Of a DNA stretch of 64,000 nucleotides, positions 36,498-46,125 are shown piece by piece. Source of the stretch: a candidate division KSB1 bacterium (GTDB taxonomy: Bacteria; Zhuqueibacterota; Zhuqueibacteria; Zhuqueibacterales; Zhuqueibacteraceae). A program made the translations under genes and the position numbers. Numbering within the stretch: position 1 is the stretch's first letter; every line of letters starts with the position of its first letter. The stretch lies in the NCBI GenBank assembly GCA_034506175.1, contig JAPDQB010000004.1:21894-85893 (forward strand), given 5' to 3'. The notes beneath the pieces are model-generated. The model saw only the letters and a list, made by a program, of their open reading frames with translations, searched no databases and was not told the origin of the DNA.

Positions 36498-36571
36498 CGT
36501 TAGCTGGTTAGCCAGTTTGCCGGTTGCCCAGTTGGCCTTATATCCGGCTAACTGGCAAACCGGCCAATGGG
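36498..36571. repeat. Inverted-repeat filler between Rieske and cytochrome b genes
   Basis: Reiterated words such as ggttagccagtttgccgg and ccggctaactggcaaaccgg form imperfect inverted and direct repeats within an otherwise compact operon. It looks like a small dispersed repeat rather than a regulatory site. Confidence 0.6.
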
Positions 36572-36578
36572 CGAACGC

Positions 36579-37028
36579 TTACACTTCTTTCACTTCCACA
36601 AACACATTGTCATTCTCATCCACGAAGACCTCGAATTTATCCAACGGCCGCGGCGGCGGGCCGGAGACGACGTTGCCGTTCACGTCGAAATAGCCGTTGT
36701 GACACGGGCAAAAGAAATGGCTTTTTTCCGGCTCCCAATACGTCGTGCAACCCAGATGCGTGCACGTCGTTGACAGCGCGATGAAGCCGCCGCCGGAATT
36801 GACCAGCACGATTTTGCGGCCGCTCAAATCTTTAAAAGTCGTGCTGGCGCCGGGCGGTAATTTGTCTGCCGACGCAACCAAAATCCGCCGGGGTTGCGGT
36901 TTTCTGAAGCGCGGGCTGAGAAAGCTGAATCCATAAAATGCCGCGGTGCCGTAACTCAAGAACAGACCGGCGCCCATCCACAGGCGCGAGAGAAATGAAC
37001 GGCGTGTTTGCTTTTCGTTTTCCGCCAC
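36579..37028 (-). CDS. Rieske iron-sulfur protein
   Basis: The [2Fe-2S] subunit of the quinol oxidoreductase. Ligand motifs are CTHLGC (residues 89-94) and CPCH (107-110). The N-terminus has a twin-arginine-like TRRSFLSRLW followed by a hydrophobic helix, GAGLFLSYGTAAFYGFSFL, fitting Tat-dependent insertion with an anchor. I chose GTG 37028 because GGAGG lies five bases upstream (37034-37038); longer frames have no support. At 149 residues it is normal for b6f-type Rieske proteins. It is the first gene of the Rieske, cytochrome b and octaheme cytochrome operon. Confidence 0.94.
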   Translation of the reverse strand: MAENEKQTRRSFLSRLWMGAGLFLSYGTAAFYGFSFLSPRFRKPQPRRILVASADKLPPGASTTFKDLSGRKIVLVNSGGGFIALSTTCTHLGCTTYWEPEKSHFFCPCHNGYFDVNGNVVSGPPPRPLDKFEVFVDENDNVFVEVKEV

Positions 37029-37136
37029 AAATGCCTCCGTTGTTAAAATATCCTCAATTGCTTGATCAACAAAATCAAATATGCAAAAAGAGTTGTGATG
37101 ACGCAAGCAGAATTTGGAATTTACAGGGAGAATTTT

Positions 37137-37545
37137 ATGTTGAAAAAGATCGCTGCGGTGCTGGCAGCCTGGCTTGCTGAAATGTTGCCGGCGCAAACCC
37201 AGCAGAATTTCAAACTCAGCGGCTTTTACAATGCCTGGATACCCGCAGCAAAATTTTTTCTTCGGCCGGTTTCAACAACAAGACGATTACCTCGTGCAAC
37301 GGCTGCGGCTCAATATGAGCTTTGCCGCGAGCGAGCAGGCGCGTGTCATCACGCGCTTCGATCTTGCCCGGGCTTGGTGGGGCGTCGATAACGAGACAGC
37401 AAATGGCGGTGGTCAGTCCGGTTTGTTCGATGATTGTGGATACCAATTCTTCCCGGGCAAGGGCGCGCCGTATCTCATCAACGGCGCCGATACGTGGAAT
37501 GATCCCGCCCGCGAGCTGCGGACGACGATCGCGTACAAATTCTGA
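37137..37545 (+). pseudogene. Remnant of an outer-membrane porin-like protein
   Basis: GGGAG precedes ATG 37137 and a signal-peptide-like start, MLKKIAAVLAAWLAE, followed by NFKLSGFYNAW. The homologous reading then moves to another frame, FFFGRFQQQDDYLVQRLRLN and ITRFDLARAWWGVDN, a beta-barrel-like pattern. It jumps to a C-terminal TWNDPARELRTTIAYKF that ends in Phe, as outer-membrane barrels do. There is therefore a frameshift near 37230-37250, and most of the barrel appears deleted. It lies next to the Rieske operon in divergent orientation. The original substrate is unknown. Confidence 0.7.
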
Positions 37546-37617
37546 TTAAGTGGTGGGGAGTAAATGGCAGGCGGACGATCTTGTTGCAGTTCTTTTTTGT
37601 TGGGAGTCATCATCCAA

Positions 37618-38367
37618 TTACGTTGCCTGCTGCGTCGGTCGAACCAACATATTGTTGACATCAACATGCGGCGGCTGCGTGACGGCAAATAAAATCGCCG
37701 CGGCAACGTCGGCAGATTGCATGAATTCCATCGGCGGATGCGACCGGAACACGGCAAAAACATCATTGTCCGTAATGTGCTTGGCCAGCTCGGTGGCAAC
37801 AGCGCCGGGTGAAATCGAGGTGACGCGAATCGGCATCTTCTCCCGCGCCAGCTCGGCGCGCAAGCCTTCGGAGAGCAGCGTCACCGCTGCCTTCGTGGCG
37901 CTGTATACCGCGCTGCCGGGAAAAACTTTGCGATCCGCATCGGAGGAAATATTGATGATGTGCCCACTCCGCTGTTCGCGCATAATCGGCAGGACTGCCG
38001 CGACCCCATAAAGCACTCCTTTCAAATTGATGTCGATCATTCGCTCCCATTCTTCGACCTTCAGCTTATCCATAAATGACAGCAGCATGACGCCGGCGTT
38101 GTTGACGAGGATGTCGATTCGCCCCCATTTCTTTTTCGTCTGTGTCACCAGTGCTTCCACTTGCGCGCGGACGCTTACATCGGTTTGAATCAGCAACGCC
38201 TCGCTTCCCATTGCTTCAATTTTCTTTTTCACGTTTCCCAGACGATCTTTGCGCCGCGCTGCGAGCGCCACTTTCGCGCCGGCCGCGGCCAGCGCCAGGG
38301 CCGTCGCCTCACCGATACCGCTGGAGGCGCCGGTGACGATGGCAACTTGATTTTCGAGAGGATTCAT
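37618..38367 (-). CDS. Short-chain dehydrogenase/reductase
   Basis: A 249-residue classical SDR with the nucleotide-binding motif [12 protein letters not shown] at the end of strand 4, catalytic Ser in INISSDAD and YSATK supplying Tyr and Lys. After it comes [10 protein letters not shown]. The basic residues after the first strand (AARRKDRL) suggest NADP(H) preference. AGGAG at 38374-38378 and a consensus promoter (38401-38429) support ATG 38367 over a longer frame. Homologues of this subtype reduce varied aldehydes and ketones; no substrate can be assigned. Confidence 0.92.
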   Translation of the reverse strand: MNPLENQVAIVTGASSGIGEATALALAAAGAKVALAARRKDRLGNVKKKIEAMGSEALLIQTDVSVRAQVEALVTQTKKKWGRIDILVNNAGVMLLSFMDKLKVEEWERMIDINLKGVLYGVAAVLPIMREQRSGHIINISSDADRKVFPGSAVYSATKAAVTLLSEGLRAELAREKMPIRVTSISPGAVATELAKHITDNDVFAVFRSHPPMEFMQSADVAAAILFAVTQPPHVDVNNMLVRPTQQAT

Positions 38368-38400
38368 GGCGTCTCCTGATGGGGTGTGACGTTCAGCCTT

Positions 38401-38429
38401 AATATAGAACAGCACGCTTATCTTGTCAA
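38401..38429 (-). promoter_or_regulatory. Consensus sigma-70 promoter for the SDR gene
   Basis: On the minus strand TTGACA (38429-38424), a 17-bp spacer and TATATT (38406-38401). A start about 40 bp upstream of the SDR ribosome-binding site is expected. Confidence 0.7.
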
Positions 38430-38451
38430 GCCCTGCCAACATAAATTTTGC

Positions 38452-38480
38452 TTGACTCAAAATCGCCTTTTTATTAACAT
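38452..38480 (+). promoter_or_regulatory. Divergent sigma-70-type promoter for the beta-lactamase-fold hydrolase
   Basis: TTGACT at 38452-38457, a 17-bp spacer and TAACAT at 38475-38480, about 95 bp before the ATG. It is divergent from the SDR promoter within the same intergenic space. Confidence 0.5.
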
Positions 38481-38574
38481 TGACCAATCAATTTTCGAGT
38501 GATTGACAGTCAAACCAACCAGAGAATTCCTTGAACAATCGCTGCGCACCGTTTTTTCAAACTGAGGAGGTTCC

Positions 38575-40143
38575 ATGAAAGCTCCTGTTCGTGCGACGTT
38601 CTTGATCGTTTGCTTCGCTCTTCATCACGCTTTTATCCCCGCTTCGCCAGGCACGCCTGCCGATGCCGGCTCACACAAGCCTGCGGTGTTCACCGACCCC
38701 AATCGCGCCGAAAAAGTCAAGGCCACGGCAGCGACAGTTGCAGAAATTTTCAAGAAATTTATGGAAAGCCGTCATGTGCCGGGATTCGTTTACGGTGTCG
38801 TGCTCGACGGCACGCTCATCTATTCCGGAGGTTTTGGGTATGCGAACCTCGAGCAGAAAATACCGGCTCATGCGAAATCACTTTTCCGCATCGCGTCGAT
38901 GAGCAAAAGCTTCACGGCGCTTGCCATCCTGCAGTTGCGCGACGCCGGAAAATTACATCTCGATGATCCGGCCTCGAAATATCTTCCGGAGATGAAGAAA
39001 CTGCGCTATCTCACAACAGACGCGCCTGAGATCACCATCCGCGATCTGATGACGCACGGCGCCGGATTTCCGGAGGACAACCCCTGGGGTGACCGGCAAC
39101 TGGCCGACTCGGATGATGAGCTCAAGCAGCTCATCGCGAACGGCGTCTCGTTTTCCAATGTGCCGGGCGTGGCATACGAATACAGCAATCTCGGGTTCGC
39201 GCTGCTCGGGCAGATCGTGCAAAAAGTGTCGGGCATGGAATTTCAGCAATACACTGCGGCAAACATCTTCAAACCGCTTGGCATGAACACCACGGTGTGG
39301 GAGTATGAAAAGGCGAATCCCAAAAATCTTGCGCTCGGTTATGATTGGATTGATGAAGCGCACGTGAATATTCCGCTGGCGCATCATGGCTCGTATGGCG
39401 CGATGGGCGGCCTCATCACTTCGATTGAAGATTTCACGAAGTATGTAGCTTTGCATCTCTCCGCCTGGCCGCCTCGGAGTGACAAGGAGAGCGGCCCGCT
39501 CAAACGCAGCTCGTTGCGCGAGATGCATCATCCCTGGCGGTTCGACGCGCTGATGGCCAACTATCGTTATCCGAATGGCAGGGCGTGTCCATCCGTCAGC
39601 GGGTATGCTTATGGTTTGCGCTGGGTGCGCGATTGTGATGGCAAGGTATACCTCGGCCACAGCGGTGGGTTGCCCGGTTTCGGGAGCAATTGGACGATGA
39701 TGCCTGATTATGGGCTGGCGGTGATGTCCTTTGACAATATCACCTACGGCGGAACGAGTGCGACCAACATCGCCGTTCTCGATACGATCATCACGCTGGC
39801 GGGACTCAAACCGCGCACGCTGCCAGTCTCCGACATTCTCGAACAGCGCAAGAACGAGCTGGTCAAAATTCTACCCGAGTGGAACGGCGCTGAAAACTTG
39901 GGGTTGTTTGCCGAGAATTTTTTCATGGATAATCGTCTCAAAGATCTGGTGAAACGCACGAAAGAACTTTACGAAGAAGCGGGAGAGATCACCAGCGTCG
40001 GCCCCATGGCGCCCCTCAACCAATTGCGCGGCACGTTCATTCTCAATGGCAAAAAGAAAAACATCGAAGTCTTTTTCACGCTGACGCCGGAGAAGTTGCC
40101 GTTGATACAGCAATTGCGCATGCGAGCGGTGGAGAGAAATTGA
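38575..40143 (+). CDS. Secreted class-C beta-lactamase-fold serine hydrolase
   Basis: An exported member of the beta-lactamase/transpeptidase-like family (esterases, D-aminopeptidases, PBP4-like enzymes). It has a signal peptide of about 22 residues. The nucleophile motif SMSK is at residues 108-111 in RIASMSKSFTALA, the YSN motif is in YEYSNLGFALLG, and the third box is GHSGGLPGF. A C-terminal extension of roughly 120 residues follows the catalytic domain. GAGGAGG precedes ATG 38575. Real beta-lactamase activity should not be assumed; peptidase or esterase activity is as likely. A paralogue lies at 56722. Confidence 0.9.
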   Translation: MKAPVRATFLIVCFALHHAFIPASPGTPADAGSHKPAVFTDPNRAEKVKATAATVAEIFKKFMESRHVPGFVYGVVLDGTLIYSGGFGYANLEQKIPAHAKSLFRIASMSKSFTALAILQLRDAGKLHLDDPASKYLPEMKKLRYLTTDAPEITIRDLMTHGAGFPEDNPWGDRQLADSDDELKQLIANGVSFSNVPGVAYEYSNLGFALLGQIVQKVSGMEFQQYTAANIFKPLGMNTTVWEYEKANPKNLALGYDWIDEAHVNIPLAHHGSYGAMGGLITSIEDFTKYVALHLSAWPPRSDKESGPLKRSSLREMHHPWRFDALMANYRYPNGRACPSVSGYAYGLRWVRDCDGKVYLGHSGGLPGFGSNWTMMPDYGLAVMSFDNITYGGTSATNIAVLDTIITLAGLKPRTLPVSDILEQRKNELVKILPEWNGAENLGLFAENFFMDNRLKDLVKRTKELYEEAGEITSVGPMAPLNQLRGTFILNGKKKNIEVFFTLTPEKLPLIQQLRMRAVERN

Positions 40144-40224
40144 GGATCAAGAATTCAGGCGCCATTGAATACTCAAGCTATGGTTTGCAATAGCATGACG
40201 AAAAATGGATCGGCGAATCCATCT

Positions 40225-40486
40225 GTGGTGCACCCCATTGGGGGGACACAAATTTGACGTTTCTTTATCAACTTTGACCCGTTCTTTGACTTGCATTCCA
40301 ATGGTTTTCAAATTCCACCGGCGTCAAATAGCCTGAGGATGAATGAATTCGTTTGGTATTGTAAATCTCGTCGATGAAACGCCCGATTTGCTGATAAGCG
40401 TCGCGGTAATCCCGATAGGCGGACAAATCGACCTCCTCCCACATTGCAGCAGAAAGTTTTTCTTGGCATGGGACGGAATAACTTCA
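40225..40486 (-). mobile_element. Remnant of an IS3-family transposase (C-terminal end only)
   Basis: On the minus strand, 40444-40268 reads EEVDLSAYRDYRDAYQQI, then FIDEIYNTKRIHSSSGYL and TPVEFENHW, followed by TGA. This is the conserved C-terminus of IS3-type OrfB (the YN-x2-R-x-HSxLGYxTP pattern). The frame closes upstream at a stop near 40486 and no catalytic DDE part is present. The plus-strand sequence ggtgcaccccattgggggga near 40230 probably belongs to the element's terminal region. Confidence 0.85.
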
Positions 40487-40773
40487 GGAATGACGTCGTC
40501 CAACCAAGAAGTCTGATGCTCAGGATGGTGCTGCGCGGTCTGTTGAACACCGGGATGTCCTGCTTCCTCCATGGCTGGGTAGATATTATTCCGCCTTAAA
40601 ACGTAGCGCGGCCACAGCTGCAACCAAATCTGTTAACCGCGAAGACGTAAAAAGCGACAAGGATTGCTTTTTGTTCTTCTTGCCTTCGCATTCGATCTGG
40701 CGTTAGAGATTACTGACCATTTCTTGTATGCCTTCTTTATTGGTTTTATCAGTGCTACTAAACGTTGAGCCAC
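40487..40773. other. Intergenic stretch without a recognisable gene
   Basis: Between the IS3 remnant and the terminator I see no coding frame worth calling. A partial gtagcgcggccacagctgca word near 40606 resembles the start of a family C hairpin element. Confidence 0.5.
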
Positions 40774-40797
40774 GCCTTCTTTAGGAAGGCTTTTTTA
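40774..40797 (+). terminator. Rho-independent terminator
   Basis: Stem gccttc/gaaggc (40774-40779 and 40785-40790) with loop tttag, followed directly by a run of six T and an AT-rich tail. It separates the upstream remnant region from the gatC operon. Confidence 0.8.
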
Positions 40798-40851
40798 TTT
40801 TATTAAAGTTGCTCTTGGGCAAATCCTATGCCACTCAGCACAGATAAAACC

Positions 40852-40880
40852 TTGACAATGTCCGCGAGTTCTGCTATATT
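40852..40880 (+). promoter_or_regulatory. Near-consensus sigma-70 promoter of the gatC/LPS operon
   Basis: TTGACA (40852-40857), a 17-bp spacer and TATATT (40875-40880), 50 bp before gatC. It is among the best promoters in the window and probably drives gatC, kdsB and pyrG, perhaps further. Confidence 0.8.
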
Positions 40881-40929
40881 ACATATCGTTTATTGAAAAC
40901 AGATGACGAGGTATTTGCGAACGAGAATC

Positions 40930-41220
40930 ATGCCCATAACCATCGAAGAAGTCAAATACGTTGCGGCATTGGCGAAGCTTTCATTCAACGACGAAGAGTT
41001 GGCGAAGATTGCGAAAGAGTTGGATGCCATCGTCGGTTACGTCGAGCAATTGAAAGAGCTGAATGTGGACGAGGTGCCGCCGACCTCGCACGTGCTCGAT
41101 CTGCACAACGTCTTTCGCGAAGACAAAGTTGAGCCGTGGCTCACCACCCAAGAAGCCCTGCAAAACGCGCCGGCGAAAAAAATGGGCTATTTCAGTGTGC
41201 CGAAAGTCATTGGGCAATGA
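40930..41220 (+). CDS. gatC: Asp-tRNA(Asn)/Glu-tRNA(Gln) amidotransferase subunit C
   Basis: The small stabilising subunit of the GatCAB complex, which makes Gln-tRNA or Asn-tRNA from misacylated precursors. The 96 residues show the usual pattern: ITIEEVKYVAALAKLSF, then LNVDEVPPTSHVLDLHNVF, REDKV and the C-terminal GYFSVPKVI. ATG 40930 is chosen because the protein family starts here. gatA and gatB are not in the window. It lies just after a near-consensus promoter and leads into kdsB. Confidence 0.95.
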   Translation: MPITIEEVKYVAALAKLSFNDEELAKIAKELDAIVGYVEQLKELNVDEVPPTSHVLDLHNVFREDKVEPWLTTQEALQNAPAKKMGYFSVPKVIGQ

Positions 41221-41308
41221 CAAAAAAGATAAAATGATAAAAAGTACAAAATGATTTTTTTAATTGTTTTGCCATTAAATCATTTTGCCCTTAGATGCTT
41301 TGAGTAAA

Positions 41309-42064
41309 ATGAAAGTACTGGGAATCATACCGGCACGCTACGGCTCCACGCGATTTCCCGGCAAGCCTTTAGCGCTGCTGGCGGGAAAACCGATGGTGCA
41401 ATGGGTTTACGAGCGCGCTGCGCAAGCTGAATTGTTGAGCGAAGTCATCGTCGCCACCGATGATCAACGCATCTTCGAGACTGTCAAGAAATTCGGTGGC
41501 CGCGTCGTCATGACCCGGCCCGATCATCCCAGCGGCAGCGATCGCATTGCCGAAGTCGCCGCCAAGAGTGACGCCGAAATCATCGTCAACATTCAAGGCG
41601 ACGAGCCGCTCATCGAGCCGGCGGCCATCGATCGCGGCGTCAAAATTCTGCTCGATCATCCGGCGGCGGAGGTTGGCACGCTCGTTCGCCCGATTCGCGA
41701 CGCCGCGGATTTGCGCAATCCCAACATCGTCAAAGTCGCGCTCGCGCAAGACCGCACCGCGCTCTATTTCTCGCGCTCCGCGATCCCTTTCTGCCGCGGC
41801 GCGCAAACCGAGGCCGAGTGGCTGCTGCAGCACACGTATTTCAAGCATATCGGCTTGTACATTTTTCGCCGTGAGACGCTCCTGCAATTCGTCAAATGGC
41901 CTCCTGGCGTGCTGGAAAGAGTCGAAAGCTTGGAGCAATTGCGCCTGCTCGAACACGGGGTGAAAATTCATGTCGCGGTGACGGAGTACGAGGCGCAGAG
42001 TGTGGATACGGAGGAGGATTTGGAAGCGCTCGGCAAGAATATAAATTTAAAATTTACAATTTAA
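41309..42064 (+). CDS. kdsB: CMP-Kdo synthetase (3-deoxy-manno-octulosonate cytidylyltransferase)
   Basis: Activates Kdo with CTP for incorporation into the LPS inner core. Family motifs are IIPARYGSTRFPGKPL at the N-terminus, VATDD, MTRPDHPSGSDRIAEV and NIQGDEPLI, and YFSRSAIPF in the middle. The length of 251 residues is typical. ATG 41309 begins the conserved MKVLGIIPAR; an upstream in-frame codon is unsupported. pyrG, whose product supplies the CTP, follows 53 bp later. Confidence 0.96.
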   Translation: MKVLGIIPARYGSTRFPGKPLALLAGKPMVQWVYERAAQAELLSEVIVATDDQRIFETVKKFGGRVVMTRPDHPSGSDRIAEVAAKSDAEIIVNIQGDEPLIEPAAIDRGVKILLDHPAAEVGTLVRPIRDAADLRNPNIVKVALAQDRTALYFSRSAIPFCRGAQTEAEWLLQHTYFKHIGLYIFRRETLLQFVKWPPGVLERVESLEQLRLLEHGVKIHVAVTEYEAQSVDTEEDLEALGKNINLKFTI

Positions 42065-42087
42065 AATTTATTTTAAGATTTCTGTGA

Positions 42088-43782
<1,695 letters not shown>

Positions 43783-43821
43783 CTTTACAAAGCTAAAAAT
43801 TTTCAACGAATAAAAAAACGA

Positions 43822-43849
43822 CCAACGGATTTTTGAAGTTATCCGTTGG
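43822..43849. terminator. Hairpin between pyrG and kdsA
   Basis: A 9-bp stem ccaacggat/atccgttgg with a 10-base loop. On the plus strand no T tract follows. A run of seven A precedes it, so it would act as a terminator only for minus-strand transcription. Confidence 0.35.
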
Positions 43850-43922
43850 CTGCTTGTCATCGGTTGGGCAAAACGCTTTTAGCTTTTGGGACTGAGTTTG
43901 ACAACTAAATTTTAAGGCTTTT

Positions 43923-44759
43923 ATGACTCGTGTCGTTGAAATCGACTCCCTTCAAATCGGCGGCGGCAATCCGCTTGCGCTCGTTTGCGGCCCCTGCGTC
44001 ATTGAAGACGAGAAAACCATGATGGCCGCCGCGGAGGGCATTTTGAAAATTACCGAAAAACTCCGGATCCCTTTGATTTTCAAATCGTCTTATTTAAAAG
44101 ACAACCGTTCTTCTGAAAAAAGCTATCAAGGCCCCGGCGTGAAAGACGGCTTGGCAATGTTGCGGCGCATCAAAGAAAAATTCGGCATTCCGGTGCTCTC
44201 CGATATTCACGACATGCACGATGCCGAAGCCTGCGCCGAGGTGCTCGATGTCATTCAGATTCCGGCGTATTTGTGCATGCAGACGACGCTCACGCTGGCC
44301 GTCGCCAAAACCGGCCGTGTCGTCAATGTTAAAAAAGGCCAATTTCTCGATCCGGCAGATATGAAAAACGTCATCAAAAAAATCGAGAATGCCGGCAATC
44401 AAAAAATTATTCTCACCGAGCGCGGCGCGTGTTTTGGCTATCATAATTTGGTCGTCGATATGCGTTCGCTGGTCACCATGCGCGGGCTGGGTTATCCGGT
44501 GATGTTCGATCCGACGCACGCGATTCGCGTGTATGGCTTGCCCTCTTCCGACCCGCGCGGTGGCACGCCACAATTTGTTCCGGCTTTGACGCGCGCTGGA
44601 ATTGCGACGGGCGTTGACATGCTCTTCATCGAGTCGCATCCCGATCCCTCCAAAGCACTCTGCGATGCCGCAAGCCAGTGGCCCTTGTCGCGGCTCGAAG
44701 AGTTGTTGGTGCAGACGCTGGAGGTGGATCGGGTAGTGCGAAAATATATTGAGCTGTAA
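43923..44759 (+). CDS. kdsA: Kdo-8-phosphate synthase
   Basis: Condenses phosphoenolpyruvate with arabinose-5-phosphate to Kdo-8-P. The conserved blocks are LVCGPCVIED, FKSSYLKDNRSS, GVKDGLAMLRRIKEKFGIPV, CFGYHNLVVDMRS, MFDPTHAIR and FIESHPDPS. The Cys in CGPCVIE suggests the metal-dependent class rather than the E. coli-type Asn enzyme. Length of 278 is normal. kdsD, which supplies arabinose-5-phosphate, lies 1.8 kb downstream but is separated by the HEPN modules. No Kdo-8-P phosphatase (kdsC) is visible where it is often found. Confidence 0.96.
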   Translation: MTRVVEIDSLQIGGGNPLALVCGPCVIEDEKTMMAAAEGILKITEKLRIPLIFKSSYLKDNRSSEKSYQGPGVKDGLAMLRRIKEKFGIPVLSDIHDMHDAEACAEVLDVIQIPAYLCMQTTLTLAVAKTGRVVNVKKGQFLDPADMKNVIKKIENAGNQKIILTERGACFGYHNLVVDMRSLVTMRGLGYPVMFDPTHAIRVYGLPSSDPRGGTPQFVPALTRAGIATGVDMLFIESHPDPSKALCDAASQWPLSRLEELLVQTLEVDRVVRKYIEL

Positions 44760-44787
44760 ATTTCATTTCAAAACACGGGGTATTTTT

Positions 44788-45234
44788 ATGAGCCAGGAAA
44801 TTTCAAAGCCGGAATCAGTTCCCAAATCGTATTCCGAAGCGGAATCCTCGTCTCAGCAAATTGGCAAAGTTGTCGAAGGCGTGGCGACGTATGCTTACAC
44901 ACCAGTTAAAAAAGCGGCGCCTTTGCAACACCAGATTGCCGGCGTTTCAGTATCTGACGATGTTTGGCGGTTTGCCGCGGCGAATGATTTGATCCCACAT
45001 TTGGAGATTGCCATTCGAATATTATTCGAGTCGTTCCGCGAAATTAGTAAAGTCCGTTTTGCCTATGAAATCGATCCGGAAATTGAAAATGAATCATGGA
45101 TTGCGATACGAGCCAAAGTTGACGGGACACTTGAAGAGCTTCTGCATGAAGATTTGGCCTATACAACGGCAATAGTTCGCGCCGTGCCAATTGATAAACT
45201 TCCGTTGATTCGATTCATTCCAAGCGGGAATTGA
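44788..45234 (+). CDS. Unknown 148-residue partner of a HEPN protein (module copy 1)
   Basis: I do not recognise a named family. The N-terminal 50 residues are low in hydrophobics and rich in Ser, Glu and Lys. The rest is a compact alpha/beta pattern: VWRFAAANDLIPHLEIAIRI, a strand VRFAYEIDPEIENESWIAIR, then ELLHEDLAYTTAIVRAV. The DPE/DxE strand and ANDL helix are conserved in the second copy at 45680. It ends 3 bp before a HEPN gene, so the two are translated together. By analogy with other HEPN pairs it may be an antitoxin or a regulatory partner, but nothing in the sequence proves that. Confidence 0.75.
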   Translation: MSQEISKPESVPKSYSEAESSSQQIGKVVEGVATYAYTPVKKAAPLQHQIAGVSVSDDVWRFAAANDLIPHLEIAIRILFESFREISKVRFAYEIDPEIENESWIAIRAKVDGTLEELLHEDLAYTTAIVRAVPIDKLPLIRFIPSGN

Positions 45235-45237
45235 TCT

Positions 45238-45669
45238 ATGCAAGGACGAGACTTTCTTGAAGTAGCCAAAAACTTGGTAAAAGCACAATTCGAGGCATCA
45301 ATACGATCTGCCGTCAGCCGGGCTTATTATGCGGTTTTGAATTCTGCAAATGAACTTTTGTTGGCTTTGGGATTTTTTGTCGAACGAGGTCCCGGTGTGC
45401 ACGGGCAAGTGCGCAATCGGTTATCCAACTGCGGCGTTGAAAAGTTAGCCGACCTTCCCGGCATTTTGGACGAGTTGCGCGCACAACGGAATGATGCAGA
45501 TTATAACATGAAGTCCCAAGAATTTCTCAATCAGGCAATTTGCGCCCTGCGAGTGGCGAAGGCGGAATTTGCAGTAAATCTTCTTTCCGATTGCAACAAA
45601 GAACCTTTGCGCAGCCAAATTCGCAATGGCATTCGCGAGTATGAACGCAAGATCGGACTGCATTCATAA
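45238..45669 (+). CDS. HEPN-domain protein (module copy 1)
   Basis: A helical HEPN-fold protein of 143 residues. Typical features are an N-terminal helix with FLEVAKNLVKAQFEASIRS, the following AVSRAYYAVLNSANELLLAL, and the late polar motif RAQRNDADYN. It lacks the strict R-x4-6-H of classical HEPN ribonucleases; instead it has R-N-D-A-D-Y, seen in another HEPN subgroup. HEPN proteins are often RNases in toxin-antitoxin, CRISPR or abortive infection systems. It directly follows its unknown partner and sits between kdsA and kdsD. Confidence 0.85.
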   Translation: MQGRDFLEVAKNLVKAQFEASIRSAVSRAYYAVLNSANELLLALGFFVERGPGVHGQVRNRLSNCGVEKLADLPGILDELRAQRNDADYNMKSQEFLNQAICALRVAKAEFAVNLLSDCNKEPLRSQIRNGIREYERKIGLHS

Positions 45670-45679
45670 AACCAACATT

Positions 45680-46125
45680 ATGGCCGAAAAAAATCATCCA
45701 AATCAAAATCAGCCGCCAAGCCGTATCCCGAAGCGGCGCATCAACCGGCGGGAAAAGTGGCCGAAGGCGTGGCGACATATACTGCTCGTTCGACGCCAAA
45801 GCCAAGAGCTGCGGCGCGAACTATTGCCGGGCTTGCGGCAGATGATGAAGTTTGGGCCTTTGTGAAGGCGAATGATTTATGGCCGCATTTGCAAACAGCG
45901 ATTCTATTGGTACGAGAAACATTTTTTGATGTGCGGGAAATGAAACTGTCGTATGAGCCGGATCCTGAATTGCCATTTTTTAATAGTGTGGTAATTAATG
46001 TTAAGTCAAAGGGCACAGTTGAAAAAGTGTTCGAGCAAGAGCAAAATTATACAAGGGCATTCGTTGAGGCGATATCTTTTGAAAAACGCCATCAGATTGG
46101 TTTGCTCGTGAGTATAGCTCAATGA
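45680..46125 (+). pseudogene. Second copy of the HEPN partner, frameshifted in a poly-A run
   Basis: The homologue of the protein at 44788. ATG 45680 opens a frame reading MAEKN, but homology (KPYPEAAHQPAGKVAEGVAT) continues in the -1 frame from about 45694. The change happens at a run of seven A (45687-45693). Read through with a -1 shift it would be about 148 residues, matching copy 1 in length and in motifs such as DDEVWAFVKANDLWPHLQ and LSYEPDPEL. It could be a pseudogene, an assembly error, or a slippage site. A shorter product starting at GTG 45757 is also possible. Its stop overlaps the next start (ATGA). Confidence 0.75.

Noticed and set aside
38575-40143. Antibiotic-resistance beta-lactamase
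   Set aside because: The fold and SxxK match, but the C-terminal extension and environmental context fit the broad esterase/peptidase group. Resistance cannot be claimed.
40308-40623. 80-99 aa minus-strand frames over the IS3 remnant
   Set aside because: They are in different frames from the recognisable transposase C-terminus and have no motif.
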